Source: Pseudomonas sp. K2I15
GTDB lineage: Bacteria; Pseudomonadota; Gammaproteobacteria; Pseudomonadales; Pseudomonadaceae
Assembly: GCF_002204795.1 (NCBI RefSeq)
Contig: NZ_NIXO01000047.1
Location: 1 to 50,356, forward strand
Reading direction: 5' to 3'
DNA: 50,356 nt
The notes under the pieces are model-generated. The model was not told the DNA's origin and made no database searches. It worked only from the letters and a program-made list of their open reading frames with translations. Position 1 is the first letter of the stretch. Every line of letters starts with the position of its first letter. A program made the position numbers and the translations under genes. This document shows, one piece after another, positions 1-7,008 of this stretch.

Positions 1-173
1 CACGGCCGATGCCGCCGTACACCACCAGTTCTTTCGGGTTTTCGGCCACCTGTGGGTCGAGGTTGTTCATCAGCATGCGCAGCGGCGCTTCAGTCAGCCA
101 GCTTTTGGCGGTCAGCGTGTTGCCGCGGGCAGCGCGGATTTCGACGTCACGGTACTGGGTAGGCTTGGTCACA
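1..173 (-). CDS. hutU: Urocanate hydratase, N-terminal part (cut by window edge)
   Basis: The 57 visible codons read MTKPTQYRDVEIRAARG and continue through a TEAPLRMLMNNLDP stretch to VVYGGIG. This matches the N-terminus of bacterial urocanase, the cytosolic NAD-dependent enzyme that turns urocanate into imidazolone propionate, the second step of histidine breakdown. I place the start at a GTG (173) because a TTGAGGAA ribosome site lies a few bases upstream. The rest of the gene is beyond the left edge. It would be the first gene of the main hut operon. Upstream there are a sigma-54 type promoter and a HutC-type operator, which fits induction by urocanate under nitrogen or carbon control. Confidence 0.93.
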
Positions 174-250
174 AAAAATTCCTCAACGATCAATGCGCGA
201 ACATGACTGGTGCGAAGAGATATTCATGGACTCTTACGCACACATCTTTA

Positions 251-264
251 CTTGTACATACAAG
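251..264. promoter_or_regulatory. HutC operator in front of hutU
   Basis: CTTGTACATACAAG is an inverted repeat with 6-bp arms and a 2-bp centre. It matches the known HutC operator pattern of pseudomonads (CTTGTA-N2-TACAAG). It covers about -6 to +8 relative to the start predicted from the sigma-54 element at 269-284, so a bound repressor would block initiation. The remaining 174-561 gap holds no gene that I can support. Confidence 0.8.
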
Positions 265-268
265 CATA

Positions 269-284
269 TGCAATCAAGCGGCCA
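269..284 (-). promoter_or_regulatory. Sigma-54 promoter of the hutU operon
   Basis: Read on the minus strand this is TGGCCGCTTGATTGCA. The invariant GG and GC are separated by exactly 10 bases, as required for RpoN promoters. The predicted start is near 258. In related pseudomonads the hutU promoter is known to be RpoN-dependent and driven by CbrB or NtrC. I did not find a clear activator site in 285-470. Confidence 0.7.
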
Positions 285-473
285 ACTTGGCTGAGGGCAG
301 TTGCAGATTTTTTGTGAACGGGAGCGCAGGCCTTGAAAAACAGGGCTAAGCGCCTTGGTGAATTTTCTTGCAGAGGTTTTTTACAGCGAGGGAGGCTTGT
401 TACTCAGGCAGGCTTTTGCGCCATGCTGGGGCATTCGGTAACAAGTTGGTGCGAGGAGTGGGAACAGTTTTTT

Positions 474-555
474 TAGGAGCGAGCTTGCTCGCGAAAAAGG
501 TACATTCAACACAGCAATACGCCTGAAATACCTTCGCGAGCAAGCTCGCTCCTAC
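474..555. repeat. REPIN (two inverted REP arms), TAGGAGCGAGC variant
   Basis: TAGGAGCGAGCTTGCTCGCG at the left is mirrored by CGCGAGCAAGCTCGCTCCTA at the right, around a roughly 40-bp centre. This is the two-arm REPIN layout common in the P. fluorescens group. It sits between the hutU promoter and the 3' end of hutD. Confidence 0.85.
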
Positions 556-561
556 AGTGGT

Positions 562-1119
562 TTAGTGTGCGGTCAGTTCAATAACGCAGCAGCGGCCAGT
601 GACGCTGACGTCCAGCAGGCCGGTGTTACCGTCCAATTGCAGGCAGTCGTGACGGTTCAGCCGCTCATCGAGCACCTTCACCTCGTCGCCCACGCTGAAC
701 ACCAGCACGGTGTGCGCCGCACTGAAGAAACGCTGCGTGCCGTCCATCCACTGCAACCGCGCCTGATAGCGCTGCGGCGAATAGATCAGGTTGAAGTCGC
801 GGATCGGCCCGCCCACCAACCGGCAGGACACCTGGCTGTCACCCTTGAACGCGAACGGCTCCAGCGGTAACAACCCGCGCTGCTCGTCGCCATCCACCGT
901 CAGCACCATGCCCGAGCCTTGCAGCACGGTGATGATGCGCTGGTACCCGGCAAAGGTAGAGAACCCGCCCGACTCGCCGATATCGGCAATCGACAGGCGC
1001 CAGCCAAAGCCATCCAGGCCCTCGCCCGCGTCACGGGTGATTTCTTCAGTGCTGCCGCCGCCGTTTTTCCACGGCATACGCACGTAATCGGCGGCGCGCC
1101 AGACTTTCATCGAACTCAT
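562..1119 (-). CDS. hutD: HutD family cupin protein
   Basis: The 185-residue protein has the HutD/Ves signature near its N-terminus (PWKNGGGSTEEITRD), an early GFGWRLSIADIG motif and beta-rich cupin-like sequence after it. HutD proteins accompany hut operons in pseudomonads. They are thought to limit the upper level of hut activity, probably by binding a pathway intermediate, but no enzymatic reaction is settled. The ATG overlaps the hutC stop codon by 4 bases (ATGA), so its translation is coupled to hutC. It is the last gene of the hutC-hutD unit; a REPIN lies behind it. The length and motifs are normal for the family. Confidence 0.92.
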   Translation of the reverse strand: MSSMKVWRAADYVRMPWKNGGGSTEEITRDAGEGLDGFGWRLSIADIGESGGFSTFAGYQRIITVLQGSGMVLTVDGDEQRGLLPLEPFAFKGDSQVSCRLVGGPIRDFNLIYSPQRYQARLQWMDGTQRFFSAAHTVLVFSVGDEVKVLDERLNRHDCLQLDGNTGLLDVSVTGRCCVIELTAH

Positions 1120-1865
1120 TTACTGAAACGTCCTTCCAGGCTATGACGCGAACCGGGGTGGATCAAACGCGCCGCTGTTACCGGTTGGCGGCCAGACCAG
1201 GTGCGGCGGCGAATCAACAGGCACGGCTCGCTGGTTTCGATTTGCAGCAGCTTGCATTCGTGGGCATCGGCCAGGATCGCCTCCACCACGTGCTCGCCTT
1301 CGGTCAGCGGCGCCACCTGGTTGAGGTAGGCATAAGGTGTTTGCTGGGTGAAATCCTGTTGCAGGTATTCCGGCGCTACCAGGGCGTTGACGAAGCGGTC
1401 TTCGATTTGCACCGGGATGTCGTTTTCGTAGTGCACGATCAGCGAGTGGAACACCCGCCCGCCTTCGCGCATTTCCAGGGCCACGGCGCGCTCGGAACCG
1501 GCGGCTTCTTCACCGAGGGTGATCACCTTGCACGTATGACGATGACCGCGGGAGGCGATCTCATCGGCAATGTTGTGCACTTCAAACAGGGCCGACTGGC
1601 TCTTGGGCTCGGCGACAAATGTGCCCACGCCTTGCATGCGCACCAGCAGGCCTTCGGCGGTCAACTCGCGCAGGGCGCGGTTGATGGTCATGCGGCTGAA
1701 GCCCAACTGGTTGACCAATTCGCTCTCCGACGGCACGCGATAATGCGGCGGCCAGTTGCCGTTGAGAATCTGCTGGCTGATCATCTGTTTGACACGGGCA
1801 TACAAGGGCGCCGGACTTTCGTCCATGTGGGCAGCCAGTGGAGACTTGGCGGGCGGAGTCGGCAC
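1116..1865 (-). CDS. hutC: Histidine-utilisation repressor HutC (GntR family)
   Basis: The 249-residue protein has an N-terminal GntR winged helix-turn-helix (about residues 20-85, with YRVPSESELVNQLGFSR) and a C-terminal UTRA ligand domain ending in HPGSRHSLEGRFSK. HutC represses the hut genes and lets go when it binds urocanate. I chose the GTG at 1865 because AAGGAT lies 5 bases upstream. An ATG at 1826 would give 236 residues but has no clear ribosome site. The open frame runs much further upstream, but that part lies over hutF and is not HutC-like. The gene is divergent from hutF with an operator between them, so HutC probably controls itself and hutF. Confidence 0.93.
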   Translation of the reverse strand: MPTPPAKSPLAAHMDESPAPLYARVKQMISQQILNGNWPPHYRVPSESELVNQLGFSRMTINRALRELTAEGLLVRMQGVGTFVAEPKSQSALFEVHNIADEIASRGHRHTCKVITLGEEAAGSERAVALEMREGGRVFHSLIVHYENDIPVQIEDRFVNALVAPEYLQQDFTQQTPYAYLNQVAPLTEGEHVVEAILADAHECKLLQIETSEPCLLIRRRTWSGRQPVTAARLIHPGSRHSLEGRFSK

Positions 1866-1928
1866 AGGGAATCCTTGTTGGTGAAAAAGAAGCATAGCTT
1901 GCCGGAGTTTACCGAGCAGGCAAACGTC

Positions 1929-1946
1929 TGTATATGTATATACAAA
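1929..1946. promoter_or_regulatory. HutC operator between hutC and hutF
   Basis: The sequence contains the perfect palindrome TGTATATACA (1935-1944) inside a longer TGTATATGTATATACA run. It shares the TGTA...TACA core with the hutU operator at 251-264. It lies between the divergent starts of hutC and hutF, where a HutC site would control both. Confidence 0.65.
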
Positions 1947-1973
1947 TAAACACACGACCGGGGTGCCTGAATC

Positions 1974-3338
1974 ATGTCCGCTTTCTTTGCCGAACGCGCG
2001 CTGCTGCCTAATGGATGGGCCAATGATGTACGTCTTGAAGTCAGCGCCGATGGCGTGCTGACCAAGGTTGAGCCCAACGCCAGCGCAGACGGCGCCGAAC
2101 GGCTCAGGGGCCCGGTGTTGGCGGGCATGCCGAACCTGCATTCCCACGCGTTCCAGCGGGCAATGGCCGGGCTGGCGGAAGTGGCCGGCAACCCGAATGA
2201 CAGCTTCTGGACCTGGCGCGACCTGATGTATCGGATGGTCGGCAAGATCAGCCCCGACCAGTTGCAGGTCATCGCCCGCCAGCTGTATATCGAGATGCTC
2301 AAGGCCGGCTACACCTCGGTGGCCGAATTTCATTATGTGCACCACGACGTCAGCGGCCAGCCGTATGCCGACCCTGCGGAGCTGTCGCGGCAAATCAGCC
2401 AGGCGGCCGCCAGCAGCGGTATCGGCCTGACCTTGCTGCCGGTGCTCTACAGCCACTCCGGTTTCGGCGGCCAGGCCCCCAACGAAGGCCAGCGGCGTTT
2501 TATCAACAGCACCGAGAACTACCTGAACCTGCAATCACGCCTGCAACCGATTCTGGCCGCGCAACCGGCGCAGCAACTGGGCTTGTGCTTCCACTCGCTG
2601 CGCGCGGTCACACCGCAGCAGATCAGCGAAGTGCTGGCCGCCAGCGATAAAGCGTGCCCGGTGCATATCCACATCGCCGAGCAGCAGAAGGAAGTCAACG
2701 ACTGCCTGGCGTGGAGCGGCAAGCGTCCGCTGCAATGGCTGTATGACAATGTTGAAGTGGATCAGCGCTGGTGCCTGGTGCACGCCACCCACGCCAACCC
2801 GGAAGAAGTGACGTTGATGGCCAAGAGCCGGGCGATTGCCGGGCTGTGCCTGACCACCGAAGCCAACCTGGGCGACGGGATTTTCCCGGCGGTTGATTTC
2901 CTGGCCCAGGGCGGGCGTATGGGGATTGGTTCCGACAGCCACGTTTCCTTGAGCGTGGTGGAAGAATTGCGCTGGCTGGAATACGGCCAGCGGTTGCGGG
3001 ACCAACGGCGCAACCGGCTGTATCGCAGCGATCAGCCGATGGTCGGCCGTACGCTGTTCGATGCCGCGCTGGACGGCGGTGCCGAAGCGCTGGGGCAGCC
3101 GATTGGGCGCCTGGAAGTCGGCAAGCGTGCAGACTGGCTGGTGCTGGACGGCAATGATCCGTACCTGGCGACGGCGAACGAAGACGGGATTCTCAATCGC
3201 TGGCTGTTTGCCGGTGGTGATCGCCAGGTGCGCGACGTGCTGGTCAACGGCCAGTGGGTGATTCGCGACGGGCATCACGCCGCCGAAGAAGACAGCAGCC
3301 GCGCGTTTACCCAGGTATTGCGGGATTTACTGGGCTAA
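1974..3338 (+). CDS. hutF: Formimidoylglutamate deiminase
   Basis: The 454-residue protein belongs to the amidohydrolase superfamily. It hydrolyses N-formimidoyl-L-glutamate to N-formyl-glutamate and ammonia, the branch of histidine breakdown used by pseudomonads and completed by HutG. The metal-binding motif NLHSHAFQRAM is visible (His56 and His58), followed by HIHIAEQQKEV, a later histidine in CLVHATHAN and the aspartate in GIGSDSHVS. The length is usual for HutF. It is a single gene, divergent from hutC with an operator between them, and is followed by a REP hairpin that may act as its terminator. Confidence 0.95.
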   Translation: MSAFFAERALLPNGWANDVRLEVSADGVLTKVEPNASADGAERLRGPVLAGMPNLHSHAFQRAMAGLAEVAGNPNDSFWTWRDLMYRMVGKISPDQLQVIARQLYIEMLKAGYTSVAEFHYVHHDVSGQPYADPAELSRQISQAAASSGIGLTLLPVLYSHSGFGGQAPNEGQRRFINSTENYLNLQSRLQPILAAQPAQQLGLCFHSLRAVTPQQISEVLAASDKACPVHIHIAEQQKEVNDCLAWSGKRPLQWLYDNVEVDQRWCLVHATHANPEEVTLMAKSRAIAGLCLTTEANLGDGIFPAVDFLAQGGRMGIGSDSHVSLSVVEELRWLEYGQRLRDQRRNRLYRSDQPMVGRTLFDAALDGGAEALGQPIGRLEVGKRADWLVLDGNDPYLATANEDGILNRWLFAGGDRQVRDVLVNGQWVIRDGHHAAEEDSSRAFTQVLRDLLG

Positions 3339-3354
3339 CAGACGACACATAACA

Positions 3355-3386
3355 AATGTGGGAGCGGGCTTGCCCGCTCCCACATT
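3355..3386. repeat. Single REP palindrome, possible terminator of hutF
   Basis: AATGTGGGAGCGGGC is followed directly by its complement GCCCGCTCCCACATT with TT between, forming a near-perfect 32-base hairpin. It is a collapsed REP with no central region. It lies between the convergent ends of hutF and blc and could stop transcription from both sides. Confidence 0.8.
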
Positions 3387-3405
3387 GGATTGGCGCTGTT
3401 TCGTA

Positions 3406-3975
3406 TTACTGAGACGTCTTCGCCATCTGCTTGTCCGACGTACGCCAGATCAACCGAGTGGTGTCATACCCCTGTTGCCGCGCCCTGCTCAGCAGGTCTT
3501 CGCGGGTGTCGGCGCTGACGGTCGGCGTGCGTGACAACAACCACATGTAGCGCCGGTTCGGGCTACCAACAATGGCGGTCTTGTAGTCATCGCTGACGTA
3601 AAGCACCCAGTAATCACCCTTGGCCACACCCGGCAACAACGCGGTGAACCAGTTATTGAATTCGACCCAGAGCTTGTCGGTCTTGCCGGCGACCTGCGGC
3701 GTTGCGGTGCCCTTGGCTTCTTGCCACTTCCACTCAGGCGTCAGGCAGCGGTTGAACACCGACATATTGCCATCGGGCAACAGCGTGTAGCGGGCTTCGG
3801 ACTGTGCGCAATTGCGCTGGAAGTACATCGGTAAACGGGCCAACTCATACCAGGTGCCCTGGTAACGCTTGAAGTTGACGCTGCCAACAGTCTTGGGTTG
3901 CAGATCATCGCCAGAATGGCTGGCGCAGCCCGCCAAAAACAGGCTGGCGCAGAGGTATAGAACGAAACGCATCAT
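3406..3975 (-). CDS. blc: Outer-membrane lipocalin (Blc family lipoprotein)
   Basis: The 189-residue protein begins with a lipoprotein signal peptide ending in the lipobox LAGC and continues with the lipocalin GxW motif (YQGTWYELARLP, about residue 40). The later YVSDDYKTAIVGSPNRRYMWLLSRTP stretch is typical of bacterial Blc lipocalins. Such proteins bind fatty acids or lysophospholipids at the outer membrane and often respond to envelope stress. Two ATG codons are in tandem at 3975 and 3972; either may start. It follows the small lipoprotein gene by 32 bases and probably shares its transcript. Confidence 0.9.
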   Translation of the reverse strand: MMRFVLYLCASLFLAGCASHSGDDLQPKTVGSVNFKRYQGTWYELARLPMYFQRNCAQSEARYTLLPDGNMSVFNRCLTPEWKWQEAKGTATPQVAGKTDKLWVEFNNWFTALLPGVAKGDYWVLYVSDDYKTAIVGSPNRRYMWLLSRTPTVSADTREDLLSRARQQGYDTTRLIWRTSDKQMAKTSQ

Positions 3976-4007
3976 GTTGTTTTTCTCCCGCGGGCTTTCG
4001 CCCCGGT

Positions 4008-4262
4008 TTACTTCAGGCCTTGCCCGGAAAAAATCAGTACTTTGTCACCGGCGTATTGCACGCTGATAAAGCTGTTTTTATCGCCCCAGGTGCAACTGGA
4101 CATACCCAGTGCGCCAGAACAATCAGTCGGCTTACCCAGCAACGACTCAACTTCGGCCTTGGGCATGCCGGCCGACAATTTTGCGTAATTTTCTTGAGTG
4201 ACCTTGCTGCAAGCGGCCAGAAGCACGCAAAACGACAACAGGGCGAGACGGCGTAACGACAT
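4008..4262 (-). CDS. Small lipoprotein, DUF3862/BamE-like
   Basis: This 84-residue protein has a signal peptide and lipobox (LLAAC, cysteine at residue 18), then YAKLSAGMPKAEVESLLGKPTDCSGALG. The GMP(K)xEVxxLLGxP pattern is shared by the BamE/SmpA-like and DUF3862 small lipoproteins. The exact function is unknown; an envelope or outer-membrane role is inferred from the lipid anchor. The start is the ATG at 4262, preceded by CCAGGAG. Longer readings upstream have no signal peptide and cross the terminator at 4353-4388. It stands just before blc in the same direction. Confidence 0.85.
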   Translation of the reverse strand: MSLRRLALLSFCVLLAACSKVTQENYAKLSAGMPKAEVESLLGKPTDCSGALGMSSCTWGDKNSFISVQYAGDKVLIFSGQGLK

Positions 4263-4352
4263 GGAATAACTCCTGGAGAGACGAAGCAGCTTGGGGGTCT
4301 GCCAGAAGCTTAGAAGGGAAAAGAGGTGTCTGGTTCCCGACGAGCGAAAACA

Positions 4353-4388
4353 AAAAAACCCCGAAAACGCTGAAACGTTTCGGGGCTT
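4353..4388 (-). terminator. Rho-independent terminator downstream of fbp
   Basis: On the minus strand a CCCCGAAACG stem pairs with CGTTTTCGGGG around a short loop and is followed by a run of seven T. It ends transcription coming from fbp before the small lipoprotein gene. Confidence 0.8.
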
Positions 4389-4422
4389 CTTATCGTTCAA
4401 AACTTCACGTCTTGAATTCATC

Positions 4423-4517
4423 TGTGGCGAGGAAGTTTGCTCCCGTTCGGGTGCGCAGCGCCCGCAAGCTTCTTGGGGCCGCTTCGCAGCCCAACGGGAG
4501 CAAGCTCCCTCGCCACA
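4423..4517. repeat. Imperfect 95-bp inverted repeat of a second family
   Basis: TGTGGCGAGG at the left pairs with CCTCGCCACA (with a small mismatch) at the right, and inner arms read TTTGCTCCCGTT and AACGGGAGCAAGCT. The centre holds GCAGCGCCCGCAAG and GGCCGCTTCGCAGCCC. This is a different family from the GTGGGAGCGGGC REPINs elsewhere in the window; similar elements are common between genes in the fluorescens group. It lies between fbp and its terminator. Confidence 0.7.
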
Positions 4518-4534
4518 AGGGCTTGCGCAAAGAC

Positions 4535-5545
4535 TTACGCCTTGTGGTAACCGGTCACACGCTCAACTTCTTCCTTCGAGCCCAGGAACACCGCCACACG
4601 CTGGTGCAGGCCTTCAGGCTGGATGTCGAGGATGCGCTGGTGGCCGTCGGTAGACGCTCCGCCCGCCTGCTCAACCAGGAACGACATAGGGTTGGCTTCG
4701 TACATCAGGCGCAGTTTGCCCGGTTTGGAGGGCTCGCGGCTGTCACGTGGGTACATGAACAGGCCACCACGGGTCAGGATACGGTGCACGTCGGCAACCA
4801 TCGCGGCCACCCAGCGCATGTTGAAGTTCTTCTTCAACGGGCCTTCTTCACCTGCCATCAACTCGCCCACATAGCGGGTGACTGGCTCTTCCCAGTGGCG
4901 CTGGTTGGACATGTTGATCGCAAATTCCTGGGTGGACGCAGGAATGGTGATGTCTTCGTGGGTCAGCACGAAGCTGCCCATTTCGCGGTCCAGGGTGAAG
5001 CCTTTGACGCCGTCGCCCAGGGTCAGTACCAGCATGGTCTGCGGGCCGTAGATCGCATAACCGGCAGCAACCTGCTCGGTACCTGGCTGCAGGAAGGCCT
5101 TTTCGTTCAGCGCTTCGTTCTGGCTCAGGTATTCGTTCGGGCAACGCAGTACCGAGAAGATGGTGCCGACCGGAGCGTTGATGTCGATGTTCGACGAGCC
5201 GTCCAACGGGTCGAATACCAGCAGGTACGCGCCTTTCGGGTATTTGCCCGGGATCTGGTAGGCATTGTCCATTTCTTCGGACGCCATGCCGGCCAGGTGA
5301 CCGCCCCATTCGTTGGCTTCGAGCAGGATTTCGTTGGAAATCACGTCGAGTTTCTTCTGCACTTCGCCTTGTACGTTTTCAGTGCCCATGCTGCCCAGGA
5401 CACCACCCAACGCGCCTTTGGAGACGGCGTGGCTGATTTCCTTGCAAGCACGCGCCACCACTTCGATAAGGAAGCGCAGATCGGCAGGCGTGTTGTTGCT
5501 GCGGGTCTGCTCGATCAAATAGCGACTCAGGGTAACGCGGGACAT
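4535..5545 (-). CDS. fbp: Fructose-1,6-bisphosphatase, class I
   Basis: The 336-residue protein removes the 1-phosphate from fructose 1,6-bisphosphate in gluconeogenesis, in the cytosol, with magnesium. The class I signature FDPLDGSSNIDINAPVGT is visible at about residues 110-130, and GGLFMYPRD and MSFLVEQAGG appear towards the C-terminus as expected for the substrate site. The ATG at 5545 is preceded by CGGAG. It is probably a single-gene unit with a terminator at 4353-4388. The enzyme is essential for growth on organic acids, which suits a pseudomonad lacking phosphofructokinase. Confidence 0.97.
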   Translation of the reverse strand: MSRVTLSRYLIEQTRSNNTPADLRFLIEVVARACKEISHAVSKGALGGVLGSMGTENVQGEVQKKLDVISNEILLEANEWGGHLAGMASEEMDNAYQIPGKYPKGAYLLVFDPLDGSSNIDINAPVGTIFSVLRCPNEYLSQNEALNEKAFLQPGTEQVAAGYAIYGPQTMLVLTLGDGVKGFTLDREMGSFVLTHEDITIPASTQEFAINMSNQRHWEEPVTRYVGELMAGEEGPLKKNFNMRWVAAMVADVHRILTRGGLFMYPRDSREPSKPGKLRLMYEANPMSFLVEQAGGASTDGHQRILDIQPEGLHQRVAVFLGSKEEVERVTGYHKA

Positions 5546-5652
5546 GGAAGGCTCCGGAATTTGGGGGCTAAAAACCCGCGCAGTTTAACGCGAGTCGGGG
5601 CGTATTTCCTCCTATCAGAGGATTTAAACCCAATAGAGTTCATGGACATTAT

Positions 5653-7008
5653 TTAACGCGCCACCGGCGGCTTGCGCAGCAAACTGTAGGCCATGGCTCC
5701 CAGTGCCGCCACACCGAGCAGCAGCACGGCCCAAAGACCGAGCTTTTTCCAGTTCGGCCCGGCATCAACAGGGGCCTCAACTGTCGGCGATGTGACCACC
5801 ACCGCCCCCGCCGCCTTGGCCTGCCCAAGCCCGGCGAGGCGTTCGGCGCTGTAATCCGGAATCAGCGTCGACAGCGGCAAGTTCGCACCTTTCACCGACG
5901 GATTGCCCAACGCCAGGGTAAACGGTGGCTCGCCCCGCGCCAGGAACACCAACTGCGTGGCCCGTACCGCAAAGCTCAAGGTCGGCGCTTCCACACCCAG
6001 ACCACCGCCACGCTCGTCCACGTCGAGCTTGAGCTGCGCAACAGCCTGGCCCGGCAGCTGCAATTCGTTCTGTAAAACATCCTGGCCGTTTTGCGTCAGC
6101 CGGTAGAGCAACCCGCTGCTCAGGGGCTGCCAGGCCTGATTGCTTTCCCGGCGGCCCGACAAGGTGACCGGCGCGAGGCTATTGGCTTGGTTCAAGTCGA
6201 TGCGCAGACGTTCGACGTTCAGCGCGTTGGGCAGCTGCCAGCTATATTCGCCCGCCTTGAGACGGCTACCCGACAGTGGCTGCGACCATACCAGCGGCAA
6301 CGGCAAACTATGCGCACTGACACTCTCCAGTTGCGCCGACGTCAGCACCGGTGCCGCCTGGCCTTTCCACAACAGGCGCAGATAACGCGCCGATTGCCCC
6401 GGCAAACTCACTTCATGTTGCTCGACGCGTTCATCGGCAAACGACAGCCGAGCGACCTGCCCTTCGCCCCACGAGCGCCAGTGCTGCAAGTCGTCGCTGG
6501 CTTCGATGCTGAAACGCTGGAAGCCGTCGCGCTCGCTGGTCCAGTCGAGGATCAGTTGCTGCAACGGCGCCTTGATCGCACTGGCATCGAGCAGCCAACC
6601 GCGCAACACTTCTTCGCCCGCTTCCAGTTGGCTCGGCGGCTGCACCTGCACCAGCGTGCCGGTGGCCGTGGATTGCACGCGCACGCTGGGCACGGCTTCA
6701 GTGGAGTCAGCGGCGGCGTACAGCGGGAACCACTTCACGTTGGCCGGGCTGCGGCTTTCAGTGCTTTGCGCCGACTGCCGCGCCAGCGCGTAGGCCTGTT
6801 GCTCGCCGGCTGCGTTGAACACACGTACGTCACTCAGGTCGGCCTGGCGGGCGCTCAACTGCACCGCCAGCGGCAGCTCCAGGCGGTACCACGGGCCTTC
6901 GCCGCTGACCGTCAGCGGTACCCGCGTGGTGAAATCGGCAGGTGTTTCCTGGGCCCAGGCCGATAACGTTGTGCACAACCCCAACAGCGCCACACTCAGT
7001 TTGCCCAT
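5653..7008 (-). CDS. DUF3999 family membrane-anchored protein
   Basis: The 451-residue protein has a signal peptide (MGKLSVALLGLCTTLSAWAQ), a long beta-rich periplasmic region and one transmembrane helix near the C-terminus (LGLWAVLLLGVAALGAMAYSLL) followed by a short basic tail. The overall pattern is that of DUF3999, whose function is unknown. The ATG at 7008 overlaps the stop of the upstream DUF2339 gene by one base (TGATG), so the two are translated together. This pairing suggests that the multi-pass DUF2339 protein and this periplasmic protein work as one envelope complex; that is an inference from context only. Confidence 0.85.
   Translation of the reverse strand: MGKLSVALLGLCTTLSAWAQETPADFTTRVPLTVSGEGPWYRLELPLAVQLSARQADLSDVRVFNAAGEQQAYALARQSAQSTESRSPANVKWFPLYAAADSTEAVPSVRVQSTATGTLVQVQPPSQLEAGEEVLRGWLLDASAIKAPLQQLILDWTSERDGFQRFSIEASDDLQHWRSWGEGQVARLSFADERVEQHEVSLPGQSARYLRLLWKGQAAPVLTSAQLESVSAHSLPLPLVWSQPLSGSRLKAGEYSWQLPNALNVERLRIDLNQANSLAPVTLSGRRESNQAWQPLSSGLLYRLTQNGQDVLQNELQLPGQAVAQLKLDVDERGGGLGVEAPTLSFAVRATQLVFLARGEPPFTLALGNPSVKGANLPLSTLIPDYSAERLAGLGQAKAAGAVVVTSPTVEAPVDAGPNWKKLGLWAVLLLGVAALGAMAYSLLRKPPVAR

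Noticed and set aside
1866..2534. N-terminal extension of hutC to 472 residues
   Set aside because: The extension lies antisense to hutF and shows no family similarity. GntR proteins of this type are about 250 residues, and the GTG at 1865 has a good ribosome site.
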